This document shows, one piece after another, positions 1 to 11,960 of a DNA stretch of 44,572 nucleotides (position 1 is the stretch's first letter; the number at the start of each line of letters is the position of its first letter). The stretch lies in NCBI GenBank assembly GCA_003427395.1, contig BFEA01000388.1, positions 523,163-567,734 on the forward strand, in the 5' to 3' direction. Source of the DNA: Chara braunii. Taxonomy: Eukaryota > Streptophyta > Charophyceae > Charales > Characeae. Made by a program: the position numbers and the translations under genes. Under the pieces are notes generated by a model. The model was not told the origin of the DNA and searched no databases. It worked only from the letters and a program-made list of their open reading frames with translations.

Positions 1-40
<40 letters not shown>
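1..40. repeat. (TG)n microsatellite
   Basis: Twenty TG dinucleotides open the window, so the true left end of the tract is not visible. It is followed by a short CGCG. Open frames across it (Cys-Val repeats) are an effect of the repeat and not genes. Confidence 0.97.
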
Positions 41-44
<4 letters not shown>

Positions 45-147
45 AATTCGCCTACGTTCTCTCCAATCCAAAAAAATGTTCCCCCTGACCCATTTATCCC
101 AAAAAGAGAAAAACAAAAAATTATTGTCTATCTCGAAGGGTGCCACA

Positions 148-148
<1 letters not shown>

Positions 149-175
<27 letters not shown>
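149..175. repeat. (TC)n microsatellite
   Basis: An uninterrupted run of about 13 CT dinucleotides within otherwise mixed, non-coding sequence (41-503). I see no supported gene in that stretch. Confidence 0.9.
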
Positions 176-180
<5 letters not shown>

Positions 181-503
181 CTTACGACTGCAAAGTATCC
201 ATCATCGACCACCCAGCAACCGGCTACTTGTTCAATTATCCATCGAGTCGTATCGACTTGTCAATGTACTCAACGAGCTCTCTTTGTTTTCCTTTCTGTA
301 TTCGTCAAATCAACTTCCATCTTCATTTGAACTCAGGTCCTCCTCTTTCTGTATTCGTCAAATGTGCATTCCACTTCATGGGTGTACCAACGGTGCTAGA
401 CCCGTCGGTACCAGCTCAACGAGCTGTGTGTGGAGACTGCCCCAGCAACTTTCTGTTCGTCAGAACAAATCTAACTAAATGGTTTTGGATTATTAGCCAC
501 GTC

Positions 504-840
504 AAGAAATGCCGGCGAGAACGCACGAATCTGATCTGATTTACAGCCAGGGGGGGGAAGAAATTAACAAACGCAAGTTCCGATCGACTTCTTCTTGTAA
601 TAAACTTTGATTAGGATCGTCCACTGCAGACACTGCCACTGGAAACCCCAGCTGATCAATCAAACGCGTTGAAGAAATGCCGACGAGAACGCACGAATCT
701 GATCTGATTTACGGCCAAGGGGGGGGGAGGAGAAATTAACAAACGCAAGTTCCGATCGACTTCTTCTTGTAATAAACTTTGATTAGGATCGTCCGCTGCA
801 GACACTGCCACTGGAAACCCCAGCTGATCAATCAAACGCG
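504..840. repeat. tandem duplication, two copies of about 165 bp
   Basis: The segment 504-668, starting AAGAAATGCCG and ending CAATCAAACGCG, is repeated at 672-840 with only a few substitutions and small indels in a poly-G run. Period is 168 bp. The high identity indicates a recent local duplication. No coding potential is seen. Confidence 0.93.
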
Positions 841-849
841 CTGGACCTT

Positions 850-971
850 GGGCCCTGCTCCACTACTCTCGACATGCACAAAAGACAAAAATGATGGTGG
901 TGTATCTCTCCATGTTCTAGCGGAAGATTCACTCTCGTTTTGCACATTTCGAGACTAGTGGAGTGACGCCC
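850..971. mobile_element. 122-bp MITE, copy 1 (TSD CTT)
   Basis: The element begins GGGCCCTGCTCCACTACTCTC and ends with the imperfect inverse of that sequence (GAGACTAGTGGAGTGACGCCC), giving terminal inverted repeats of about 20 bp. It is flanked by CTT at 847-849 and 972-974, a 3-bp target-site duplication. Two further copies in the window (1050-1171, 30055-30176) have exactly the same length and their own 3-bp duplications. It is non-coding and therefore non-autonomous. A 3-bp TSD fits PIF/Harbinger or CACTA-type transposases, but the TSDs are not the usual TWA of Tourist elements, so the superfamily is uncertain. Confidence 0.88.
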
Positions 972-1028
972 CTTATCCACGTTGGATGATCCACGTGCGC
1001 AAGATCATCCCGTCACACGTCGCAGTCG

Positions 1029-1293
1029 GCCTTTGCATACTCACACCACGGGCCTCGCTGCATTACTCTCGACATGCACAGAAGACAAAAATATTGGCGG
1101 TGTATCTTTCCATATTCTAGGGGAAGATTCACTCTCGTTTTACACATTTAGAGAGTAGTGCCGCGAAGCCCCACGACTCGACGACATTTTTCCTGATTTG
1201 TGGACGTGATTGTGGCCAGATGCATCCACGTCTGGCCGCGATTGGAGTCGGATGCATTTTGGAAATAGAAAGTGCTAGTGTGAGTATGCCCTC
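1029..1293. repeat. dispersed repeat with GTGTGAGTATGCCCT-type ends
   Basis: The left end (TTTGCATACTCACAC) and right end (GTGTGAGTATGCCCTC) are inverted copies of each other. The same end motif recurs at 20039-20053, 20177-20191 (inverted), 31447-31461 and, more degenerate, near 40491. The interior carries a phrase of the type TGGCCGCGATTGGAGTCGGATGCA that also recurs near 31400 and 31857. This looks like an old non-autonomous transposon family. The boundaries are approximate. Confidence 0.5.
1050..1171. mobile_element. 122-bp MITE, copy 2 (TSD CAC)
   Basis: Same family as 850-971. It starts GGGCCTCGCTGCATTACTCTC and ends GAGAGTAGTGCCGCGAAGCCC, with CAC at 1047-1049 and 1172-1174. It appears nested inside an older repeat whose ends are GCATACTCACAC (about 1036-1047) and GTGTGAGTATGCCC (1279-1292). 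Confidence 0.88.
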
Positions 1294-1430
1294 AGACGCC
1301 TGACCACCCGCGCTCAGTAAGTATGGCGCACGCAACCGCGCTCAGTAAGTATGGCGCACTCAACGTAATCGTCGTATTTTCCCGTCGTGGAAGTCAATTC
1401 ATACAGGACAGTTTTCCGTGGGGAAAATTT

Positions 1431-2099
1431 GCATCTGTACCCCACTTAAAGATGGAAATACCCGCTATACCCAGTCCCAGCGTCCACTTGCATCTATACC
1501 CGGACGCCGTTCAGCTCTGCATAGAAATTGTAGGCATACCCAGTCCCCAGGCCCTCGTCTCCGGATCACGAGATTATGCTCATGCCTAGAAACGGGATCG
1601 CAAAATTGTGGGTGCACCCACACCCACTGCTGTACACCCACTGGTGGGCCCTGGATGGTGGACCACAAAATAATCCTCATGCCCACCCACACCCAGTGGT
1701 GGGACTTGGATGGCGGACCACAAAATTATGTTCATGCCCACCATGTGGACTGGTGTGGCCAAACGGTAGTATAACTTGGATGGCGGACCACAAAATTATG
1801 CTCATGCCCACCACGTGGACTGGATATTAGCATAATTCCAGCCATCTGGTAGTAGGTGTATGAATAATTTGGCCGGTCCAACTCTGTCTGGGGTATGCCC
1901 AGAGTTCTGCCTGGGTATGTCCGTGATTTGTGCACCCTGGTAGTTCTTTTTTATAACTGCAATTTTGTGTACCAATCCGGGTCCACCTCAGTCCTGGGCA
2001 CGCAAATAATTTTCACTGACCGTTTTCCGAGTATAGGTGCAAGATGGCACTGGGACTGGGTATAGTGGGTATTTCCATCTTTAAGTGGGGTACAGATGC
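1431..2099. mobile_element. foldback-like element with 72-bp inverted arms
   Basis: The segment 1431-1502 is the near-perfect reverse complement of 2028-2099; shared words include GCATCTGTACCCCACTTAAA and ATACCCAGTCCCAG. Between the arms are about three tandem copies of a block of about 70-90 bp containing GGATGGCGGACCACAAAATTATG (1660-1830). There is no coding capacity. I could not find convincing target-site duplications, so the outer ends may extend beyond these arms. Confidence 0.72.
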
Positions 2100-2351
2100 A
2101 ATCTTCCGTTTCTGTGGGAATGGATCCAGGGGCCTACCTCAGTCCGTTAGGCATGCAAGTGGCATTCAGGAGGTTGTGGTTTCAAGCCCCTTGAACGCCT
2201 GTGGTGCACTTAGTACCAACCAGATCTGATAGTCTGCTTGATACCTCTCATAGGTAGAAGTAGGGTTTTTGGCCAAGGGGGTGAGTGTGAGTGTGAGTCT
2301 GATGTGTGGTGTGTGGTGTGTGGTGTGGGGGTGAGTGTTGGCCTTATGGCC

Positions 2352-2460
2352 TACTGTCTTCACCTGTATAGAACACCCGGTCATTATAGTTGTTTTTGGC
2401 ACAACTTTTAGCCCGGATACGGCAATAATGATTGAGCGTTCTATTCAGGTGAAGACGGTA
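2352..2460. mobile_element. short MITE-like inverted repeat
   Basis: The 36 bp at 2352-2387 (TACTGTCTTCACCTG...) are nearly the reverse complement of 2425-2460 (...CAGGTGAAGACGGTA), with about 37 bp between the arms. This fits a miniature inverted-repeat element or a stable hairpin. No clear TSD was found. Confidence 0.6.
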
Positions 2461-5240
2461 GTGGTTAGGGCACCAGTTGTCAATGCTCATTGTGGTCTAA
2501 AGTTCCGGGTTCAAAATTGCGCACATCTACGCCGAGACACTGGCAGGCGTTTACATAATGCATGGTCACTTGCGTACCCCCTTGGACTAAGGGAGGTAAG
2601 CTATTATTGGCATTGCTTGCGCACCCCCAAAGGATTGTCCATGGTGTTGTATGTTAGGTTTTTATGCTACATGGGTTGCTTGCCGCTGTTGGTCTTGGTT
2701 GTTCTGTTGATCGCCCCTGTCTAGCATATCATACATTCATACCACTTACGACTGTTGCACACATGGTGAGTCTTCCGGTTACATGTTATACATTACGGGA
2801 TCAAGTCTGACTCGAGAATTTGGGGGGGGTCTTGTACAACTTGGCCCGCCATCCCTTCACATGCTATATACACGAGATAGGGTCACGAGAACAGTTCAGT
2901 AGGGTAAAAGCATTTAGTAGGAGTTTATGAGGGCACTAGTGGGTGTGTCCCTACTAAGGGGGACTAGGAGTAGGATATGTTTGGTTGGATAAGGTACGAG
3001 TGGGTGTGTTCCTACTGAGTGGCAGCACATAGTTTATCACATATCGCATACACAGAGCTTAAACCATCAGTACATCCGGTCCGCAGGCCCCTTGCCGCAA
3101 GCCAAGGTATTCCAAGCCACCAGCACCGCACTTTTTTTCTTTTTTGGCTGACTCCGTCAGCCATGGTGGTCCAGTAGGCTACGAGTTTTTTTTTCATGAA
3201 GGTTGGGGTCGTATACGGGCAGTTTAACGGCACACACATGTAATGGTCAAGGTAATAAGAGCACCTCTCAGCGGTAATCACTTCGCAGATGCTCCATGGT
3301 CACGGTGTAGAGCAGCGTTGTCAGGCACGACGGTCCCACACCCTGCAATACGTGTCAGACCTTACGGTCGTGTCACGCAGGAGTAAGTCATTGTGTTAGA
3401 GTCAACAAAGATACCACTACGACCGTGTGTGCCTACTATATCTCTCGCGGCTCCCTATGACAGGAAAGAACTCCAGGAGGTACAACTCACCTCCACCTGA
3501 GGGTTTGTCACCACCTTCAGGTAGGTGTATCCTTGTTGAGCTACTGACTCACGTGCGAAAGTTTTTACTTGCAATCGCAAAGGTAAGTCAGCCGATGGCG
3601 ATTGCTCGATCGCTGTAACATAGGCATGCACACGGTAGAACGCCTAAGACCGACTCGTATATGTATCGAGCATTGAGGCGCTGATCTTCGGGACCGACTT
3701 ACGATTCAGGTCAACTTGACTGACGAACTTTCATGAATACAATATTTTAATACATTGTCCTTAACCCATAAGTCATGCATGTTAGATAAAACATTTCCAA
3801 TCAATGTACATATTTACAACGAATAAGTTTAAAGGGTTAAGACTTATAGGCAATGGGATATCTTGACATTTCAACACAAGCAAAGAAAAATATCAAAATG
3901 AATAAAACGTTAACGTTTGGAAGAGAAACAAACAATAGGTTCATGACATTTCAATCATACATCAAAAATAAGATAGGCTTGTGACATTTCAATATAACAT
4001 GAAATGTATAGTGCTCTTAGCCTCATCAAATGATTCTAATTTGTTTAACATAAAGAAAGAGTAAAATCAGATATCTAAACCAAATGTACAAAGGTTACGC
4101 GTCGATGAAGTGTTTGAGTCAAGGTTCAGATTAACATAAGTTTGTCAATGCAAGTTACGATGTGAATAACCCATGACCGGTTGTTTTACTGACCTGCAAA
4201 TAAAAGTAAAATACATTACATAATTATAATAGAGTTAACCATTTGTTTTCACTTTCACCCACATTACACTTACAATTTCAAACCTCGCAGCCAAGCACTA
4301 ATTTTTTGACCAACGGATAAATTCCCACGAAAAATATATATATTTTTTTAAACATTCTAAAAGAAAAAATCCTTCATATTTATAGATTCTCATTCCAATG
4401 TTAGTCCAATTCTAAAACTTCCAGTTTTATTTGATTAGTTCCCGTCTAAATATAAGTTTTCTCTTTCAACTACATTTATTTGTTCAAGATGGAATTAAGT
4501 CTGTACGATTTTATGAAATATTTTAATTAAACTTTCATTCTGCTACAACAAATATCTTCTAAGTTAAATTGGATTAACATATTTATAACTTTAAATCTTT
4601 ACGTAGAATGAAAGTCCAATTAAAATATTTCATGAACTTATCCAGACTTTCATTCCATCTCTAGCATGCAGTTCAAATAAGAAGGGATACCTCATATTTT
4701 TAAAGAAAGTTTTCAAGTAAGAAGGGAAATTTTTAAATTGGAATGACATTTTTTAAAATGGAATGAAAATTTAAAATTCAGAATGTAATTTTATTATAGA
4801 ATGATTATTTAATTATGAGAAAATTTTCTATTGACTTAGTCATTCAGCCTTATCTGATTTTTGTCATTTAAATACCATTTTTGACCAAACACAGACCCTT
4901 TAGACAATGCCTTGAAGAAAATGTCGCTTAGTGCAGATGTCGATGCAAAGTGTCGAAGGTAAGTGAAAGTTAAGTCGACAAACTGACTTGTTACCATAAG
5001 GCAATAACGTGTAGTCTTGTATAAACTCATAATGAGTGTTTTATAATAATTTATTAGTTGATATGACTTGCAGTCACACACATGTCAATACGGTCCCAAC
5101 ACCCTTTTGTTGTCGATATGACCTCATTTGAAGTTTAGTGATATGAACTTTCAACCCTAATGGAGGACTATAGTATAATCCGATTTAATGTAAGAATGAG
5201 TATGAAAACCCTCACCGAAGCTATCATCCTCATACGTATT
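2461..5240. other. no supported gene; AT-rich unassigned sequence
   Basis: From about 2.5 to 3.7 kb the sequence is mixed in composition. Short phrases such as GTGGGTGTGTYCCTACT occur twice (2939-2957, 2999-3017), as expected for decayed repeats. From 3.7 to 5.2 kb it becomes AT-rich, with many stop codons in every frame and several similar phrases around GGAATGAAAATTT (4737-4800). I recognise no protein, RNA gene or intact transposon. Confidence 0.6.
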
Positions 5241-5261
5241 AGTCAATATGGATTCAATCGT

Positions 5262-6229
5262 GCAGTAGGATGATTCACACTGGAGTCTTTATCATGTCAT
5301 TTTATGAACCCGATCAACCTATGCTCATGCAAGCAAAAGGAAGATTCATACTCATATATTTTTATTTCGTTCTTCTGATTGTTTATTATTTGAGCACCCA
5401 CAAACAGTAGATTGATTCGTATTGGAGTCTCGCACCACTTTATCAATATCAAGCAACTCAACTCAAAAAAGTAGTAAGATGACTCACCCTAGAGTATTCA
5501 ACTACTTTTTCAATACCATTAAACCCGCATTCACACAAACAATAGGATAACGACAGACAAAATAATATATATACATATATTTATCTATTTCAGACAAACG
5601 GTACAATAACTCATACTTGAGCAACTCAGTATTCATTCAACGTCCAACAAACAAACCACACCACATTTCATTTTAGCATTGGTTACTAGTGTAGAATTCA
5701 AGTTAGTAATAGAATGACCTTCACTTGAGTCCCCCACTACCTCTTGAATAATGCGCAGCCTCACTCCAAACAAGTAATAGGATGACCCTCACTGAAGTTT
5801 CCTACGACCTTCCAAATCTTGCATCGATGAATCTTCAAATAAGTGATAGGATGACTCTCATTGGAGTATCGTACTATTGGTTTGATGTATGAGAAACGGA
5901 TTATATGTAAGCATGTAGAAATAAAGCAGTAGGATGACTCTCACTATAGTATTTTACTATTTTTTAACTACGAGTTCGTTTAGATTCAAGTCGGTAATAG
6001 GATGACCCTCACTAGAGCCCCCTACTATCTTTCAGATACTTTGTTACTCCAAACAAGCAATAGGATGACCCTCACTGAAGCCTCCTGCTGCCTTTTGAAT
6101 ACTATTGCGTTATTTGACGTCTACCAAGTAATAGGATGACCCTCACTGGAGCCTCCCACTACCCGTTCGACCAGATTGTATGTAAACAACCAGAAAATAA
6201 CCAATAAGATGACTCACACTGGAGCCTCT
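5262..6229 (+). repeat. degenerate tandem array, about 70-bp period
   Basis: A conserved core of the form AGTAATAGGATGACCCTCACT-GGAG-CYCCTACTA recurs about twelve times. Clear copies start near 5262, 5471, 5706, 5776, 5841, 5927, 5993, 6056, 6127 and 6200. From 5706 on the spacing is 63 to 86 bp. Only the core of about 35 bp is conserved and the spacers vary, which differs from an ordinary satellite. No reading frame runs through it. It may be a protein-binding array or a decayed satellite. Confidence 0.8.
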
Positions 6230-7009
6230 AGCCGATATTTTTATCCTTAACCCAAGTAATCTACGCTCCTTCTTAATGCGCTCCAGATTCTTTCCTCTTC
6301 GTTACTTCTCATTCATCTCGCTTTTTTTCTCTTGATGATATTGCATGTCATTTATGTATTAGCTCTGGTTGTGGTTGGGAACAAGATGCATCCGCTGATT
6401 TTATATCAAACTTCAGAAAATAAAAGGCAAAGAACTTCTAGACAAATATTTTACATATCATCATAAGTTAATAACAATATTGTTATTTATTGATCAATAA
6501 TGGAAAATGGTCGTACCGATAGAGCTCATAATTCAAGAAGAGAGAGACGTTCGTGGTAATAACGACTTGGCAGTCATGACGATGTCGAAGGGCGATCAAG
6601 ACCATAGTAACGAGGTTTTTCCCCTCCTCAAGAGTGATATTTCTACCCCCAGCGCACCTGGTTGAATTTTATTCTCTTTGACATTCACAACACTGAGAGG
6701 AATCACATTGCTCTTCCATAGCGGTCGTGGGGGACACTTGAGTTAACCTTCATCACCCGCTGACAAACGAGCACTGACCCTCTTTCTTTTTATTTGATTT
6801 ATTTATGTATCTAAAATTTTCTCCTTTTTACTCACTTCTTCTTTTTTTCTCACCTCTATCTCTTTCAACCATTCGCTCTTCTCTCTCTCTTTGCATCCGA
6901 GCAAGCATATTTGCTCGTCCAAATTGCGTTACCCGACAGTGAATCTTAATAGTGTTTTTTGTTGTTTTGGAAAATAAACCCGTCTGCAATAGTGTCAAAG
7001 GACAAGGAA
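6230..7009. other. no gene seen
   Basis: Mixed AT-rich sequence ending in a pyrimidine-rich patch (about 6780-6890). No extended frame, structural RNA or transposon end was recognised. Confidence 0.5.
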
Positions 7010-7010
7010 A

Positions 7011-7046
<36 letters not shown>

Positions 7047-7061
7047 CATCATCATCATCAT

Positions 7062-7096
<35 letters not shown>

Positions 7097-7143
7097 ATAA
7101 TAATAATAATAATAACAATAAAAACTATAAGAATAATAATAAT
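7011..7143. repeat. compound trinucleotide microsatellite (AAT)n(CAT)n(TAC)n(AAT)n
   Basis: Successive runs of AAT, ATC, ACT and again AAT triplets. Homopolymeric Ile, Thr, Asn or Val frames across it are produced by the repeat and are not genes. Confidence 0.95.
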
Positions 7144-7145
7144 TA

Positions 7146-10100
7146 GAATAACAAAAATAGTTCAATAATGGATGTACACTAACTGTCTTTTCAGTCCGAT
7201 AAAGGTTTGACATAGGAGTGCACAATTTGAGGGAAGTCGACAGTCCGTTATTTGCCTCATGGTTTGCTTTATCATGGTCGCTATGACGATCAACCATGAT
7301 TTCGTGCAGCGACGACTTCCAAGGTCTGCACCAAGATCGGTTTCACCTAGGCTCACTTTCCAACCTGCATAAGGTAATCCCACCTTCTCCTCTTCTCTTA
7401 TTTCGTCGTCATCTTTCTAGTTTGTCGTGCTCAAGCCCTCCTGCAGATCCCATCACCTTGACCTCGATTCCCTCTCTCTCTTTCATACCTTCCTTCTCTT
7501 AAGTGCACGACCACAATCTACCTAAGAAAATGGATCACGAGCTAGAACAACAATTACTAATAAGTTAATTAAATAAATAAGTAAAGATAATACTGTTGGA
7601 AAAAAACAACAACAACGTATCAAGTCGATATTTGTTTGCCTGCTAGATTCATTCGATTCATGAAGTGTTGCAGTAACGCGTGCAAAAACACGGAGAATAT
7701 GGATTGTTGTCTCTCGTATAGAAGTCATATCTCAACTGACTTGAATATCAATAATAACAACAATATAGCCCTCATGTTGTCGCGGTGAGGTCACTTGATG
7801 CACCATAGGCAGAAAGAGAGAGGAGAGCAACAAACATTGGGTCGTGACATACTGTTTCGTCGAAGTTTCACTAAGTTATCAGAGCACCGGATGTACAAAT
7901 GAGTTCATGGTGTATCTTCTCTCTCATTCATGTTTCCCATCAATTTTCTCAGCGCACCCCCTTCTTCTTCTTCTTCTTCGACATGCGTTTTTACTCGACA
8001 ATCACATGATGGTATTCTATCTCTTCCCTTTCTGTCACACAAGGCACTTTCATTATCATGCGCACTTAGTTATAATCTTGGTCAAGATGCATTTAGAAAT
8101 TCAATGTTCAGACAAGTGTTTTGGAATAATCAACGGGAAAACAAGACTCTGTTCAGCGTAGCTCTAGTTCAACTTTGTAAATAACTCGAGTGGTGTAGAA
8201 TAAGTGGAAGTTTTACGGTCGAGGGTAGCGTGTGCATTTATTTTTTGCTTGCATGCACAACTCGAAAACATAACAAGAATACTAACACTAATAATAATAG
8301 TAATAGCAAAGTTAATTACAATAATTAAAATATAATAGTAATGACTGTATACAAACTATCTTACTGGTATGATACAGTCAAAATGAGGGTGCACTGTATT
8401 CATTGGAAAGTCACATAACGATGATGATGGCAATCAACTATCGAGTGGGTAAGTCTCTCTCTCCTTTGTTGAGTTGTGCATTCCCCCTCTCTCCGAGTCG
8501 CTTGCGCACACTCCACTTTGAATCCGCGCTACCCCCTCTGTTCGATCCTCTTTTACTCTTTCCCAATGCTTTCTTTTTCCCTCATTAGTGGTGATCTTCT
8601 CTTCCCCCGATATTATTATTTTTACTATGTCGTAGTGCTTCTCTTCTCCTCTCCGCAGTTGTCATATTCCTCTCACGTGTCTTTCATGTCCTCATGATAT
8701 TCCCTTTTCACATATCATTCTCATTTTTCGTGAGCTTTTCATACCCCGTATGGTTTCCTTCTACCTTTGCGCGATCTTTGTCTCATTTTTCCTCTTGCTC
8801 GTGCTCGTCCCTTATCACAGTCTCCTACTTCTCTCCCTATATGATCCTCATCTTCATGCGTTTGCACTTCTCATTTTTTCCTCGTGCGCGTATTTCTTTC
8901 ATTCATTTTTTTCTTCTCCTTCTTCTTTACCTATCTTCCTTCCATTACTCTGATTCATTACTTCATGTCCTTCTTTATGGGAGTAATAATGACTAATTAT
9001 AGTAATAAAGTCAAACAAACGAAAAATGAGCAACACCAAAAATGAAGTATACCAACTATCTTCCTGGTCAGGTGCATTTATGGCCAAAAGAGGGAAATCG
9101 GACAGTGCATGAAGGGTTGTAACATTCCATTTTGTTGAACTCTTACCGACCCATCAGAAGGTTGAACTCCCCTATCTCCTGAAACTTTATATCTGTAGGT
9201 AAATCCAAGTAAGTCACATTTCTCTTGTACGTCAACCTCCTTTCCGTCTTCCTTTTCTCCTCCTCCTTCTTTTTCCTCGCTCACTGCGTGCACTTCCCCA
9301 TTTCTGTCTCATTTTCTTATGCACAATGTTTTTTTACTCCTATTATGCTTGCCACCTTCATTCCTCTCTCGCTTTTTCCCTGTTTTTTTCCCCATGTGTC
9401 CTCGTTCGTTCTACCGTGCATCCTTCCTCTCAGGCTACCTTCCTCTATCTTATCTCCGAGTCCTCGCAAATTTAGCCTGCACGATTCAATCCATCCTGCA
9501 TGCATTCCTTCAACACCATCTCGCTCATGCTTTCTTGTTCTACTCACGCTTGTCTCCCTTCTCGCTCTGTAGTTGTCTCTGTGTGCCTAGTTGTCCTCGT
9601 TTACCCCATGCGCGTTATTCCACGTACCTGCTCGTGCATTCTTATATACCCCATTGCTTGTTAACGAACGTATCAGGTCGTGACTAGCTTCCAGATTCAC
9701 ACTACTGAAATAAGAAGACAAAGAAATGTGATGGGACACGCCCAAGCAGGATCGCAAAAAGTGTTTCTTGTCCTTCTCAGTTTCTCCTTCTCCCCTTCTT
9801 CCTCGTTTTTCGTCTAGTTCTACCACTACTAACTTTTTTCTTCTGCAGTTGCGCTTTCCTCATTCACACGCACTTCTTCCTCCTCTATCTCATCTAGCTC
9901 CTACCTTCGTTCGCTCGTCATCTCCTCCTCAATTCCCCTCGCTTCCTTTCTTTCATCCGCGTCGTTGCCTTCTTCCTCGGTGCAATCTCCCTCTCCCTAG
10001 TCTTGATCCCTATGCTCGCATACCCTACCCGTGCTTTTCACGCTCTTCCTCCTCAACTCCATCTCCTGCTCATTGCGTTTTCCCAACCGAGTGTCATGTT

Positions 10101-10900
10101 CTATCTTGTAGCATGTGTGTCTACCATCTGCATCCCTTGCTCGTTTTCCTCCCCATCTCCTACTCAGCATCTGCTTCCTCCTTCGCCTAATGCTTACCAA
10201 GTCACGCGCGAGCCTGCAACTTTTCGTGCACACCGCGCTCTTGCTGAAGTCAATGACAAATCCGCTAGTTGCGCTCGAAACCCTGCTATCGTAGCAGGAT
10301 GTTTGAATTTTCTACCTCCAAATGAATCTGTCTGTATGAGGAAGATTCATAGTAGTATGTTCAAAAAGAAACTTTCAAAGATCAAAGAAAAAAGAAGAAA
10401 AAGAACAATAAAAATAAAATAACAAAATAAAATAATAATAAAAAAAAAAACTAACAAATCTAACTACCACCTATTCCCATAGCGCTAGATGCCCCGTGCG
10501 AGTCCTCCCTCTGGTTGTATTCCTTACCTTGCTTTCTCATTTGGTTCGTACATCCATTCAAAGCTTATTTTCTCTTCCTGTACACACATCTCCCCCCTTC
10601 GCCCATGTTAGCAATCCCCCATCCTGATCGTGTTGTGACTCCCCGCAGCTAGCAAGGCTTCCCTTGACAAGATCTGCATGGAAACCCGCAATGGATTCAC
10701 TCGAGATGAATATTTTACCGAATACCTTTACGGGGAAAGGAACGATAGATAAAATAAGTAAATAAATAAATAACAAAGAAGATGAATCTACCCACTAACT
10801 ACCCCGTTGGACTTACTGTCATACATTGGGTTTTAACAAAAAGAAATAAAAAAATCTAACGAACTCCTAAACGGATGAGTGGGGGTTCAAGTCTCATTCC
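7146..10900. repeat. modular pyrimidine-rich decayed repeats, no gene
   Basis: The region is built of modules of about 0.7 to 1.2 kb. Each starts with an AAT/ATA-rich patch, then a phrase like TACMAACTATCTTMCTGGT (near 7172, 8349 and 9050, with weaker forms near 10460 and 10786), then a long C/T-rich stretch full of TCTTCT and CCTC. Long Ser/Leu/Phe-rich frames here reflect the pyrimidine bias, and none matches a known protein. It is probably an amplified and decayed transposon or satellite. Confidence 0.5.
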
Positions 10901-11118
10901 CTGCGGTTGATAGAATGTCATGAACAAAAAGAAAAAAAAATATATAAACAAAAAAACAAAAGAAATATAACGAAAGTAGAAAAGTAGAGTAATGACATGC
11001 AAAAGGACGGACCAATAACACTTATGATTTATGATTCTTGCAACTGGAATGTATGTCGTTCTGAAGTTTCCATATTTTCGTTGAGTCTATGTGTGTGTGT
11101 GCTTGCTAGTTTGTCCGC

Positions 11119-11330
11119 CTGTCTGAGTGCTTATTCGGTCTAAGTGTGTGTGTCCCACATGTCAATGTATGTCTGTCTGAGTGCTTGTCGGCCTAAGAGT
11201 GTGTGTGTTGCGCAGGTTTGCGTGTGTCTGTATGAGTGTTTGCCGACCCTAAGTGTGTGTGTGTTCCGCAGGTCTGTGTGTGCCCATCTGAGTGCTTGTC
11301 GGCCTAAGTGTGTCTGTGTCCCGCAGGGGC
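11119..11330 (+). repeat. minisatellite, 4 units of about 55 bp
   Basis: Units starting near 11120, 11174, 11229 and 11284 share TGTCTGAGTGCTTGTCGGCC, then TAAGTGTGTGTG and CCGCAGG. The frames through it encode Cys/Val-rich repeats only because of the array. Confidence 0.85.
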
Positions 11331-11339
11331 AAATGTTTG

Positions 11340-11960
11340 TTTGCGAGGGTCCACACGACCGGTACTTACCTATAGCCGTGACTTTGAGGGTTGAAGCGAG
11401 AAAACACTCAAGTAGCGAGGATAGGCCCGTGACACTTAGATGAGCAGGGAAAAACACTCATGTAGCAGGTAGGCCGATACCACTCAAATAGCGGTAAATG
11501 TGTTGGGAACCGGCCGCCGAGCAAAATAAGACAAAAGGTAACATTTTTAGAGGTCTGATAACGGTAGGTAGGCGAGTACCAATCCAAGCAACATGAGTAT
11601 AGTGCTTGTGTGGACGGTATCAGAGCCTGCAATAATATTTCCCGCTGAAAAGGAGGAAGTACTGGTTGCTTTGACCGACCAAGCGGTTGGGGGAGTTACC
11701 ACCTAAGAGGGAAATGCCTCTCTATATATGGGAGGCCGAGCGAGAGCCCCAACCTCACTTGCGGTACACAAATTTGCACGATATGTTGCTCGATCAAGTG
11801 CTAGTATTTTGAGCGCTACTACAATCCAGGCGATCACATACTTATAATCGCCCCGACCACATGGTCGGGGCGTATATTAATTTAGCCCGATTGAAACGTA
11901 CTGATATGTAAGTTCTCGCATGTGTCGTAAGTTTGCCCTACACAACACTAACCCAATTGA
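11340..11960. other. possible decayed retroelement regulatory region
   Basis: CGGTATCAGAGC at 11615-11626 matches 11 of 12 bases of the plant initiator-Met tRNA primer-binding site. A TATA-like CTATATATGGGAGGCC lies at about 11730. The order (primer site before TATA) and the lack of matching long terminal repeats mean I cannot define an element. At 11849-11872 there is a perfect hairpin with a 10-bp GC-rich stem (CGCCCCGACC / GGTCGGGGCG) and a 4-nt loop. Confidence 0.3.

Noticed and set aside
5262-6229. CRISPR-like array
   Set aside because: The context is eukaryotic, the repeats are degenerate with uneven spacers, and there are no cas genes.
10870-10910. B-box-like GGGTTCAAGTCTCATTCC as a tRNA or SINE
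   Set aside because: No matching A box or cloverleaf was found nearby.
11615-11626. LTR retrotransposon primer-binding site
   Set aside because: The 11 of 12 match to the Met-tRNA complement is suggestive, but there is no adjacent LTR end, no second LTR and no gag-pol, so no element was called.
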